16,297 nt of DNA from Atkinsonella hypoxylon. Taxonomy: Eukaryota > Ascomycota > Sordariomycetes > Hypocreales > Clavicipitaceae. Below are positions 1 through 8,324 of the stretch, piece after piece; position 1 is the first letter of the stretch; each line of letters opens with the position of its first letter. The notes under the pieces were generated by a model, which saw nothing but the letters and a program-made list of their open reading frames with translations, ran no database searches and was not told the origin of the DNA. Location of the stretch: NCBI GenBank assembly GCA_000729835.1, contig JFHB01000363.1, positions 1 through 16,297 of the forward strand, in the 5' to 3' direction. A program made the position numbers and the translations under genes.

Positions 1-12
1 GCCGCATGCCCA

Positions 13-30
13 AACGCTAGTACTAGCGTT
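13..30. repeat. Perfect 18-bp palindrome
   Basis: AACGCTAGT is followed directly by its exact reverse complement ACTAGCGTT, with no spacer. The symmetry stops at the flanking bases (A12 against G31). It could be a dimeric transcription-factor site or part of an element cut by the window edge; nothing in the sequence decides. Confidence 0.85.
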
Positions 31-90
31 GTCCACCCTTGTCAATGGAGGGAAAGCTATTTCACCGCCCGGCAAGATCTGGCTTACCGC

Positions 91-125
91 TTTTTTTTTT
101 TTTAAAAAAAAAAGAAAAAAAAAAA
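91..125. repeat. T13-A10-G-A11 homopolymer tract
   Basis: Thirteen T are followed by ten A, one G and eleven A. The T and A runs are self-complementary. Such tracts are common in fungal promoters as nucleosome-free DNA, but an A-run can also mark the tail of an inserted retroelement. No element body was recognised next to it. Confidence 0.9.
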
Positions 126-135
126 CCCAGGCCGT

Positions 136-298
136 CTAAGGCATGGCAGAAAAATGAATAGTATCCTTCTCTTGTGCGATCATACTTGCCCAAGTCTGAT
201 AGTTCTTGACCGTGCCGACTCGCATATCGTATTCTAGGACCGGAGTGCCGACAAACTCAATAGGAACTTTGACTAGCTCAATCTCAAGTCGTCTTGAG
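136..298 (-). other. Possible 3'-terminal exon of a minus-strand gene
   Basis: Reading the minus strand from about 298 to a TAG at 136-138 gives some 54 residues with balanced, protein-like composition (key stretch VPIEFVGTPVLEYDMRVGTV, then a Tyr-Gln-Thr-Trp and an acidic/basic tail). A CTAG acceptor (302-299) precedes it on the minus strand. The frame stays open to 453, but that part reads antisense to gene 1 and looks random. No family is recognised. It could be the end of a gene overlapping gene 1, a fragment left by rearrangement, or a chance frame. Confidence 0.2.
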
Positions 299-309
299 CT
301 AGAGACACA

Positions 310-1553
310 ATGGGTGTGGGAAAGCTCGCTAAGAAAGGTATGTAGCGATGTCAATCTGCAAAACCCTCCATCCGCCCCTTCCAGACACGCAGAATTCCCT
401 GGATAGAATAAAGATAGATATTTCAGCAGGGGCAGGCTACTCACTCTGGTCACCTTTTGTTGGAGGCCGTCATCTTCATACTGGCATTTCCATCATCAGA
501 GCCCGTGGTAATGTACCTGTGGCTGACAAAAGACCTTTTGGAATTGGCCACAGCGGGTCATAAACAGGAGAAGAAAAAGGGCAAGAAGGCAAAGCGAACA
601 CGAAAAGCCGATGATGGGACGTTGGCCATGACCAAGGAAGAGAAGAAGGCTTTGAAGAAAGCCAGGGCTCTTGCCAAGGCACCTGAGCGACAGGAGAAGA
701 AGCGTCAGCGGCTTCTAAAGAGATCGCGCAGGCTGGAAATGCAGGGCAACAAATTCCTCGCCGAGGCAAAGAAGGTTGCTGAGCAGTATAGACAGATGAC
801 AGAGGCCAAAAAGGTACGTTTTCCAACGGGTGCTCGGCTCGGACAGAATGCGAACGGGTGTACATACATACAGATGCGCATTCTTAGCCGGGCACCCTCT
901 CCTCCAAATCCACCAGGACGCGGTAGCTAACACGTCATGTGTAGCTGGCCGATGCCAAAAAAGCGGAACAGGCCGACACAACTGGTTCTAAGAATGATAA
1001 TGGTGCTTCCTCCGAGACCTCGTCGCCGTCATCGCCCGCATCTGCCTTGGCCCCATCAGACTCCGATGGAGGCGCGCCAGTTAAGACCACCGCTGCCAAG
1101 GTCAAGGACACGAAGAAGCGCCGCCGAGAAAGCGATGCCGACCAGGAGGAGAAATCCTCGGCAAGAAAAGTGCCGGGCCCCGAGAAGTCCCCAAAGGTCT
1201 CACGCCAGGAAAGTTCTGACTCGGAAGACACGAGCAGCGAATCTGAGTCAGAGGAGGAGGTCGTGAAGGAGGCCGCCAAGAAGAAGGAAAGAGCAAAAAC
1301 AAAAAAGAACAAGGACGCATCCGTCTCCAATGCCGCAGAACAGTGGAATGTCAGCGGGCTGGAAGGCGGTGCTGCTCGCCAAGGGAAGTTCATGAGACTC
1401 CTCGGCGGGAAGAAAGGCGCAGCCGCTGCGTCCAGCACAAACACAAACGTCAAGTCAGACTCGATCAAGGCCGAGGCCGATATTCAACGCCAGTTCGAGG
1501 CCGGGATCAAGGCTAAGGCTGAGGGCGGCAATCGCAAGGGACTCGGCGCCTGA
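310..1553 (+). CDS. KNOP1/SMAP-like Lys-rich nucleolar-type protein, N-terminus perhaps incomplete
   Basis: Four exons are inferred: 310-337, 427-507, 554-813 and 945-1553, giving 325 aa. The introns (338-426, 508-553, 814-944) have donors GTATGT, GTAATG and GTACGT; GCTGAC and GCTAAC branch sites are visible in introns 2 and 3. Phases join cleanly (1, 1, 0). The N-terminal 35 residues (a YSLWSPFVGG stretch) resemble the segment that follows the G-patch in GPATCH4/Tma23-type nucleolar proteins. Next come a Lys-rich helix (about 40-123), a Ser/Pro/acidic tract with NLS-like KKRRR, and near the C-terminus W257 followed by KFMRLLGGKK (271-280), the signature of the KNOP1/small acidic protein domain. 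A role in nucleolar RNA or ribosome assembly is inferred from these relatives. The G-patch itself is missing: either it lies left of the window behind a long intron or the gene is 5' truncated. The ATG at 310 is therefore provisional; the body of the gene is well supported. Confidence 0.75.
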
Positions 1554-2522
1554 ATTTTTTTTTTTTTTTTTCGGGATACACACTCATGGCATGTTATGCG
1601 ACACCATTCGTGACGGGCTCTTCCTTTTTGGCGCATAGTGTCTGGCAGATATGAGGAACGGATAAAAAAGCTGATACCGAGCATTTGCTGTAGAAATATG
1701 AGCGGAGGACGTAGCATTATTGCATTTATAGCTCAGATGTCGGCATCGATACATCTTGTGACACGAGATATTTTCGCCTGAATGACGTCGTGAAATATCA
1801 ACGTGTATTCTGGGCCGTCTTGGCGTGATCAAGTACAATTATGCCCGCGCTAACGACTGTCCGTGGTTGGAGACGGCGTCCTTTCGGGAACTAAACCCAA
1901 ATTCATGACTTTGGGATTAAAAAGCACGGTAAACTGATTTGGTGCAAGATTGCGACTATTTCCGTTAAATATCACGGCCTCATGGAAGACTGTGGTATGC
2001 TGGACGCAGCTGATACCTGTATAATGATCCCAATTCCACTAGGGTGCTTTCTCCTCATGAACGTCTTCTATTTTATACGACATAGGCATCGATTGATCAG
2101 TTATGAATATTGGATCTTCGCCACAGAAAACAGTGCATTGAGTGCTCGTTGAGATCAAATTAAAAGATCTCCCACGGTCCCTAGCTTGCCGCTAAATACA
2201 AGAAATAGCATAACAACTTTTGTATGTACATACAAGCGAATACAGTTGTTTAATTCCAATCGTGTTGTCAGAAGAAGGCAAGAAGAGAGAGCGAGTCAGA
2301 CGCAAATTCGAACGCTGGAATTCAGCATGACACGTGAATATACGCACTGCACTTTACCGCATTGAAAGTGCCCAGCTAATCACCGGCGTCATGGAAATTG
2401 TCGACACGACATGAAAAGCAAAATCGCACAGTTGACTCGGTACCCTTGAGGCTATACCGTTCTGCTTATTCAACTCCTCCTCTTCTTTCTAGCCAGCCTC
2501 GGTCTCGACATCTGAACGTCAC
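1554..2522. other. Convergent spacer between KNOP1-like gene and YSY6
   Basis: About 970 bases hold the 3' ends of two converging genes. A T17 run (1555-1571) begins one base after the stop codon of the left gene. The open frames here are short and carry no recognisable motif. No RNA gene, repeat array or transposon end was seen. Confidence 0.6.
1555..1571 (+). repeat. T17 tract directly after a stop codon
   Basis: Seventeen T follow the TGA (1551-1553) of the KNOP1-like gene with one A between. It lies at the very start of the 3' UTR and may help mRNA 3'-end formation, or simply be a slippage-prone homopolymer. Confidence 0.85.
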
Positions 2523-3021
2523 TTAGGCGAACATGCGCGAGAGCGTTTCGAAGAGCAGGCCGCCGAAGATGACGAAACCGAGAAGGCCTGCGAATCATGT
2601 CAGATACAACTTGTATAAATCACGCTGGTGCAAGAACGTGTGCAAGTCATGCCACGACCTCTTCATCATGAACAAGCAAAACGCCATGACAAGCCCCGCT
2701 AAAATCGGAAGTGCATTGCAATTAGGTAAACTATTAGGCCTTTCCAATCCACAACCAAACGCACAATGACAGAAAGGAGAGTGGCGGCATACCAATCCAG
2801 ACTGGGGAGATAGGCGACTTGGGCGTCTCCTTGACTCGCTTTTTAATCTGTTCCCCTGACTTGCCCATGCGGCTTTCTTGTTCCTTGGCGAACTTTTCGT
2901 TTCGGCGGCGCTGTTCGAGTGTTTGGGCCTATGGAAAAGACACAATTTGTCAGTTTGACCCTTACCGTTAAATAGGGAGAATAGAAGCGCTAGAGATTTG
3001 ACAAGCCATATTATATACCAT
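2523..3021 (-). CDS. YSY6: RAMP4/SERP1/Ysy6-family stress-associated ER membrane protein
   Basis: Three coding exons on the minus strand: 3021-3019 (the ATG alone), 2928-2793 and 2587-2523, giving 67 aa, the usual size for RAMP4 (yeast Ysy6 is of similar length). Introns are 3018-2929 (GTATAT...TAG) and 2792-2588 (GTATGC...CAG, TCTGAC branch). The product has a charged N-terminal half with the family pattern QRRRNEKFAKEQE (7-19), a Lys-rich linker with KSPISPVW (38-45), and a C-terminal hydrophobic anchor (about 43-64, including GLLGFVIFGGLLFE). It is therefore a tail-anchored ER protein; relatives bind the Sec61 translocon and protect nascent membrane proteins during ER stress. It diverges from the mitochondrial gene starting at 3516, with 494 bases between the starts. 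The one-codon first exon is inferred because the frame upstream of 2928 hits stops and the only suitable ATG is followed directly by GTATAT. Confidence 0.85.
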
Positions 3022-3515
3022 TGTGACGTGCGATGCAGGTGTTATTCGCGGAACTGTGGGATGGAGGACACGCTGTCCAGGCAGGAAGGCAGACAGCTCT
3101 GATGAACAGATGAGCTTGGCGCTATTCGATAAACAATTTTGAATAATAGGTTAGTGACTGGAAAAAATGATAACAACGTGTTCACAGACGAGAAGAGAAT
3201 GCGACAGATGTTGCAGTGTCAATGTAGACGTGTTCTCAGTCGTGTGAAGCTGTGTACTTGTCCTCGTTTCCTGGGACATGTGTCGTTAAACAAGGGAGGG
3301 AAAGAGCACCCCTGTTACCCGAGAAAAAGCACGCGCCACGATGCCTGCGGCTTGATGCGAGACCCAGATTATTGCGGGGAGGAGCCAAGGGCTGCAACGC
3401 CATAGGCCACAAAGCGTGAACTCTAGCTTGGGGGAGGGCAGTTCGTTCGGGAAGATTGATCTGATCTGGAGCATCCAACGACTTGACAGTCGGAGTTTTG
3501 CGCGAATCCATCACC
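3022..3515. promoter_or_regulatory. Divergent promoter region shared by YSY6 and the mitochondrial protein gene
   Basis: These 494 bases separate two start codons that point away from each other, so the region must hold both promoters and 5' UTRs. Open frames on both strands here (for example minus 3236-3700 and plus 3139-3405) lack motifs and are judged chance. No clear TATA box was found. Confidence 0.6.
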
Positions 3516-4051
3516 ATGACAGTGCAAAGGATAGCTCGGCCGATAGCGAAGGCGGCTGCGCATGAGACTGGACTTTCGAGACTGCGATTGCCGAGTCGGT
3601 CATATGCAACGACGTCCAAACAGCCTGGACCAACAGTACGTATAACTCTTAGCTTGAAAAGGGTTGGCTTCGTCTTCAGGAGGCTGTCTATTCGCGGCAA
3701 AGCGGCTGACAGTTCAAACTAAAACAATAGTCCCAGTTCTACAAGACATTCACGCGACCCATCGCTAAAGTACTTGTGCTAGCTGTTTTCACCTACCAGC
3801 TCGTCTACTGGGGATGGGTAAAGCTCGAGACGGCCGAGCATCAACGCAAAACAGACGGTACGACTTTGCAAGAGTCCGAAGTAATTGGAATATGAAGCAA
3901 TGCTCAAAAACGAAAGGGGCTGACGTGAATTGAACTTGCAGCCGAGTTAGCTAAATTGGAAGCCCAGGTTAGCGCATTGGACAAGGCTCGCAAGGCTGAG
4001 GAAGCAGCGAACAAAGTGGAAGAGAAGGTGAAAAAGAAAGTTTGGTGGTGA
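3516..4051 (+). CDS. Small mitochondrial single-span coiled-coil protein
   Basis: Three exons: 3516-3635, 3731-3857 and 3942-4051, giving 118 aa. Introns 3636-3730 (GTACGT...TAG) and 3858-3941 (GTACGA...GCAG, GCTGAC branch) keep the frame. The start ATG sits in a strong CACCATG context. Residues 1-40 are rich in Arg, Ala and Ser with almost no acids (a RLRLPSRSYAT stretch), a typical mitochondrial presequence. Exon 2 encodes one hydrophobic span (about 53-70, VLVLAVFTYQLVYWGW). Exon 3 encodes a highly charged Ala/Glu/Lys coiled coil ending in two Trp. I infer an inner-membrane protein with a soluble coiled coil, of the general shape of respiratory-complex or ATP-synthase assembly factors such as INAC subunits. 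I do not recognise a precise family. The open frame continuing past 4051 in another frame is not part of it. Confidence 0.75.
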
Positions 4052-5025
4052 AGGACCCAAGTTATGATATCAATGACGGGAATTACGGGGAAATTGGCAA
4101 TCCGAGTACTTTGAGAACGATTCCGAGCAAGAACGAATCGTTGGAGATGATGATGGCTGAGGCGGTTATTGCAAGCTTTGCATCTTCAAAGTTGTATAAT
4201 TCAAGACCATTTCGGCACATAGTCTCGAAGAGAGGTGGAGATGTTGTAAATATGTATATTTTCTTTGCTGTTTGTTGCATATGTACGAAGTGTTTCTCAG
4301 CCCTGTAGCTGACAGTTACACAACCATGAATAATTAGTCGCTCTCGCGGACGAGTGCTTCGAGACATGCTCATATGGTTGTAGCATCTGACCCTTGATAA
4401 AGATATTCGGACAGATGAACAAATTCTTGCAGGATCACTACTTTCGCTAAGGCTACACTTGTGATGTGTAGATTGTTAGAGTACGTTGCTCTTCTTAGGA
4501 GACGGAGACGGTCTATAAGGTAGATGATGACTTAACATAATACAGGGCCATCCCTTACTCTGATGGTACTTCAAATTTATCACAAACTATAGAAAGACAT
4601 CCCAGACCATTATTCTACCTACAAATCCTCTGCTCGCACCTGACATGAGTCCCATTAACTAACTATGGTCTGTGTCCCACATTGGAAAGCCTGACGTGAT
4701 ATATAGAATTGTGTGACTTGAGTAATGCTCTTGACTTCCACGTATCTAACATAGCTGTCTTCCCGTGGCCACACAGACACACGCGAAAATAGGGGGTGAT
4801 GGGCTCCGAATAGACTCAGTCCAAGACATACTGAAAGAGACTTCGACTAACTGCTTTACATCTGTTCATACTGTATCCTGGAAAGATGTCACAATGGCCG
4901 TGCCACCAACCATCTCAAAAATAGCCCTCTAAGCCTGCTCCATAATCACCTACATCATCTTCTCCTCTCCGAACCACAGTGAAGCAGCAAGAGAAACACA
5001 AACGGCGTTTTAGCCCCAAGAGTAA
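4052..5025. other. Convergent spacer between mitochondrial and secreted-protein genes
   Basis: About 970 bases carry the 3' ends of the two flanking genes. The plus frame 4042-4308 and its minus counterpart overlap the end of the left gene and have no motif, so they are treated as noncoding. No RNA gene or repeat array was recognised. Confidence 0.55.
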
Positions 5026-5530
5026 TCAAGCTTTACACTGCCCTGAATGACACGGCGTTTCACACCTGCCCCTGAAATCCGGCGCCGCGACCAGACACTT
5101 ATCACAAGCACAAAGCAGGTCCAGCTGATTCCCGTATTTCTGGCCAGCGTCGTCACACAGACATATGTACAAAGCAGCATCAATGCTCGTACTAGGCTTC
5201 CCACTCTCGCAGACGGCGTGAGGCGTGGTACAGTACGCATCTGCCAATTGCTTCGAGGACCATGGTTTCTCTTGCGATTCGTGTTTCTCATTCAGCTTGA
5301 TATTCATACGGATATAGCAAGACCACTCAGATAATTCTAGGGAGATACGTACTCATCGCCATGAGGACGGAGGCGCAGTATGTGTAGCCACATTCGCAAT
5401 AGGTTCCTGATGGAATACCCGGCACTGAGGAGGTTGACGAAGGTGGTGGTGCGGCGGATGTGTCTGTGATGGCCAAGTGAGTGGCCGACACGAGAACGGA
5501 AGCGGTTACGAGTGGGAATATCAACTTCAT
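5026..5530 (-). CDS. Small secreted cysteine-rich protein (effector-like)
   Basis: Two exons on the minus strand: 5530-5353 and 5270-5026, with an 82-nt intron (GTACGT...CAAG), giving 140 aa. The N-terminus (MKLIFPLVTASVLVSATHLA) is a secretion signal peptide, followed by a Ser/Pro/Thr-rich linker (about 21-42). The mature part has 13 Cys: 45, 47, 52, 73, 80, 96, 98, 113, 115, 118, 129, 133, 138, with CxC pairs, a CxCxxC cluster and a C-terminal RCETPC turn. There is no transmembrane tail or GPI signal. It is the kind of apoplastic, disulfide-bonded protein fungi release at host or cell-wall surfaces; the exact role is unknown. The 13 Cys leave one unpaired, so a free thiol or a dimer is possible. 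An in-frame upstream ATG (5641) exists, but starting there would bury the signal peptide, so 5530 is preferred. It does not match the spacing I know for hydrophobins, CFEM or LysM proteins. Confidence 0.75.
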
Positions 5531-6452
5531 ATTGGTATGTGAGGTGCGAAGCCTTTGAGAGATGCTGAGGAGGAAGCAAGGATTGATGGTATCCAAATCA
5601 GAACTCGTACGCTGGCCTACGGAAAGAATGAGGGCCATCAAGGCTATTTGTAGGCCCTAACCCTTCCATGGCTCCTGCAAAGAGTTGCTTTCAGCTTGAT
5701 GGCAGAATAGTTTCGTTGATGTAATTCGTGCTACTGGTGCACTCTCACTGTTTTGGTACCAGGCTGCTGTGACTTTGAGACGCGGCCGGTGATGGGGAAA
5801 ACAGGCTGATTGAGGGCCAAGACTAAAAAACAAGCCAATAGTGCAACATAAGCAGGCGAGGTCCAACAGGATGTGCCGTTTATTTACGCTAGATGAAAAC
5901 ATATGGTGTATTGTCCAAAAGGGGCAAATCCCCTGGTCGTGTAGCCACGCCACAGGCCAAATCGATCATCGATCCTCTAAAGGAGAAGAATTATGCTATA
6001 GCCGGGGAAATGGGACGATGGACAGAGGAAAACTCACTGCTGTAGCGAGAGACGTGCCACGAGTATAACCTGGACGTTTAGCAAGCCCGTCTGGAGAAGT
6101 TGCTTAGAAGGGCGAGATATTCTGCTCTGAGATGAATCCTCTGCTGGGGGTATTCTCTCAGCATTCTTCATCGAAAGGGATGATATATGTTTAAACAAGT
6201 ATCAATTAAGTTCGCTCGTGAATAAAACTGGAAAGAAGGCAAAGATGTATCTATCTCCTTGCGAATTGGCCGCCTTTGGACTTGTAAGTGGTTACCGAGG
6301 GTGTGTAAGCTGCTCATCCCGAGGATCGTAGCACAAACGGTCGAAGGCGTTGGATTCTCATACAAGTTTTTAATCTTTGTCGAAAGCTCTGTTTTTTAGA
6401 CCAATGTCGACAATAGGTGCGAACCATCACATGTCAGTGAGCAAGTCTTTCG

Positions 6453-6639
6453 GCAAGTATTTAACTAGTAAATGTACTTAGTAAGCTAGTAGTCTCTTAC
6501 ACTAGATGTTCAAACTCCTTACTAGTCAAGCCCCAAAGACCTATATTAATTTAGTTACATATTAGATGGAGCTATTCTAGCTGAGATTCTTAATTATTAT
6601 AACCTTTATTAAGGTCTTTATTGATCCTGGCTTCTACTC
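6453..6639. other. TA-rich, CpG-free patch, possibly decayed repeat
   Basis: No CG dinucleotide occurs from 6453 to 6639, while TA is very frequent, with repeated CTAGT/ACTAG/TTAGT words and stop codons in every frame. CpG loss with TpA gain is the footprint of repeat-induced point mutation or methyl-cytosine decay in ascomycete repeats. No transposon protein or terminal repeat can be read, so a plain AT-rich promoter stretch is also possible. Confidence 0.4.
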
Positions 6640-6977
6640 CGTACCAAGCGCAACCTTCAAGCGGCCCCACTATTCTTCCACTCTAGGCTTAGTTGCTGCT
6701 GCATTTTTTAAAGAAAAAAAAAATCTCTTATGTATCGGAGCAGCCCTACACATTTTGGGCGGCAGCAGAGCAAGAGAATGCAACGTGCCCCACGCTTGTA
6801 ACATCGGGACGATGAAGGAACCCGGCTTGGAAAGCAAACATATCATATTGCTTTGAAAGAGATAAGGACTGAGATTGGTCGATCAATCTTTCACTTTGCG
6901 ATGCTCGTGATTCTGGAGCCCAACCAGCCCACATCTTCCCATCATTGCGCCCCAAAACCACCAGACTTGTTGAATTC

Positions 6978-6985
6978 TGACGTCA
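6978..6985. promoter_or_regulatory. CRE-like palindrome TGACGTCA upstream of HEM3
   Basis: A perfect TGACGTCA lies about 346 bases before the HEM3 ATG. This is the consensus for CREB/ATF-type bZIP factors (AtfA in fungi). Next to it, 6988-6996 read on the minus strand gives ATGTGATAA, one base off the ATCWGATAA site of the fungal iron regulator SreA. Whether either is used is unknown. Confidence 0.4.
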
Positions 6986-7130
6986 TATTATCACATGGCA
7001 CCAAAGCAGCGTAGATATAACTGCCCAAGAAAAGGGTACTCAGAAGAAGGGGAGGGGAGAGAGACAGAAGCCAGCAGCATAAGAAGCAGGTTTCCCAGCC
7101 CGCCTCGTCTCGTAGAGGCATCAAACCAAA

Positions 7131-7307
7131 ATGCCAAACTGCCAAAATGCCCCCTGCGCACTCAAAGGACTCAGCCAGCACGAGAATGTCGGAACCACAG
7201 CCCGCCTTGAGCTGCCCCTCCACCAAGCCACCCAGACATTCTGCCTCCTCGGCGGCCGACAACTTTTTCTCACCCATCGGCCCATTCTCTTGCGAGACCA
7301 CATCTAG
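7131..7307 (+). promoter_or_regulatory. Upstream ORF in the HEM3 leader
   Basis: An ATG at 7131 opens a 58-codon frame closed by TAG at 7305-7307, just 24 bases before the HEM3 start. A second upstream ATG (7147) in another frame runs to 7422 and overlaps the HEM3 start. If transcription begins upstream of 7131 these would lower translation of HEM3. The peptide looks unconserved and the start site of transcription is not known. Confidence 0.3.
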
Positions 7308-7331
7308 CAAACAGGCTCCCAAACCGCAGCC

Positions 7332-8324
7332 ATGGCCATGGCCACAAACAATACCCTCACCGTTGGGACACGAAAGTCCCCGCTGGCCCTGGCCCAGGCC
7401 GAAATCGTCGTCGCCTCGTTGAAATCGCTCTTCCCATCCGACAGCTTCCCCATCCACGGCACTACCACAACCGGGGACCGCGACCAGAACACGGCGCTCT
7501 ACAACTTTGGCGGCAAGGGCCTCTGGACCACCCAGCTCGAAGAGAAGCTCACCTCCCGGGAGGTCGACATCGTGGTCCACTCCCTCAAGGACATGCCCAC
7601 CACGTTACCGGAGAACTGCGCTCTCGGGGCCGTCACCAAGCGTGAAGATCCCCGCGACATCCTGGCGATCAAGAAAGAGCTGCGGGAGAAGCACGGGTGG
7701 ACGAACATCCGGGATTTACCAGAGGGGAGCGTCATTGGCACAAGCAGCATCCGGAGAATCGCACAGCTGGCGCGGCGGTATCCGCATTTGAGATTCAAGG
7801 ATGTACGGGGCAATATCCAGACTCGGTTGAGGAAGCTGGAGGAGGACCCGGAGCTTAGCGCCATCGTGCTTGCTGCGGCTGGGCTTCTGCGAATGGACCT
7901 CGGGGAGCACATTACGCAGTACTTGGATGTGGACAACGGGGGCATCCTGCATGCCGTGGGCCAGGGGGCCCTGGGGGTGGAATGCCGAGCAGGAGACGAG
8001 AGGGTGTTGGAAGCGCTGCGGCGGATCGAGGACAAGGATACGACGCTGGCTTGCTTGGCCGAGAGGAGCCTCATGAGGGAGCTGGAAGGAGGATGCAGTG
8101 TGCCTATCGGGGTCGAGACGAAGTGGGTTGATGGTGAGCTCAGGCTGCGGGCGACAGTTGTGTCCGTAGATGGCCAGCAGGGCGTTGACGTTGAATTCCT
8201 GGAGGGCGTGGCCACAAGAGAGGAGGCTGGTGATTTGGGCAGAAGAGCCGCCCGAGAGCTGGTGAGCAAAGGCGCTGACAAGATTCTGGATGCGATCAAT
8301 AAGACTCGTCCGGAGGTGAAGTAG
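7332..8324 (+). CDS. HEM3: Porphobilinogen deaminase (hydroxymethylbilane synthase)
   Basis: A single uninterrupted exon gives 330 aa, matching the family (yeast Hem3 is about 327). The enzyme joins four porphobilinogen molecules into hydroxymethylbilane, the third step from ALA-side precursors to heme, in the cytosol. Landmarks: VGTRKSPLALAQ (11-22), TTTTGDRDQ (44-52), the catalytic SLKDMPT with Asp87, GTSSIRR (136-142), DVRGNIQTRLRKL (157-169), and LEGGCSVPIG (251-260) with Cys255, which carries the dipyrromethane cofactor. All substrate-binding arginine blocks are present, so it should be active. The ATG has a strong GCCATGG context, and a second ATG follows two codons later. There is no presequence. 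It converges on GCV3 with 479 bases between stops. Large antisense frames (minus 6942-7580 and 7499-8335) are mirror images of this GC-biased gene. Confidence 0.97.
   Translation: MAMATNNTLTVGTRKSPLALAQAEIVVASLKSLFPSDSFPIHGTTTTGDRDQNTALYNFGGKGLWTTQLEEKLTSREVDIVVHSLKDMPTTLPENCALGAVTKREDPRDILAIKKELREKHGWTNIRDLPEGSVIGTSSIRRIAQLARRYPHLRFKDVRGNIQTRLRKLEEDPELSAIVLAAAGLLRMDLGEHITQYLDVDNGGILHAVGQGALGVECRAGDERVLEALRRIEDKDTTLACLAERSLMRELEGGCSVPIGVETKWVDGELRLRATVVSVDGQQGVDVEFLEGVATREEAGDLGRRAARELVSKGADKILDAINKTRPEVK

Larger units (their letters stand above)
1..309. other. Left-edge region upstream of the KNOP1-like gene
   Basis: No convincing plus-strand exon is visible here. The stretch holds a perfect 18-bp palindrome (13-30), a T13/A10-G-A11 tract (91-125) and a minus-strand open frame whose last 54 or so codons look coding. 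The frame of the downstream gene is closed by TGA at 295-297, so any upstream exon would have to join through an acceptor such as CTAG at 299-302. Confidence 0.5.
5531..7331. other. 1.8-kb divergent spacer between the secreted-protein gene and HEM3
   Basis: This region holds the promoters of two genes that point away from each other. Open frames are short and motif-free. It contains a TA-rich, CpG-free patch (6453-6639), one TACTCCGTA motif (6635-6643), a near-palindromic GATTGGTCGATCAATC with an inverted CCAAT (6873-6888) and a CRE-like TGACGTCA (6978-6985). Several upstream ATGs precede HEM3 from 7131 on. No gene is supported. Confidence 0.55.

Noticed and set aside
2300..2340. TTCGAA word resembling a tRNA B-box
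   Set aside because: No matching A-box, acceptor stem or anticodon arm could be drawn around it; no tRNA was found elsewhere either.
2595..2945. 116-aa minus-strand frame over YSY6
   Set aside because: It is out of frame with the conserved RAMP4 exons and reads through the 205-nt intron.
3236..3700. 154-aa minus-strand frame
   Set aside because: It lies antisense to exon 1 of the mitochondrial gene and the divergent promoter, with no recognisable domain.
4042..4308. 88-aa plus-strand frame after the mitochondrial gene
   Set aside because: It overlaps the end of the real gene in another frame, lacks motifs and has AT-rich UTR-like codons.
6942..7580. 212-aa minus-strand frame across the HEM3 start
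   Set aside because: Gly/Leu/Cys-rich antisense of a GC-biased region; no motif and no independent start context.
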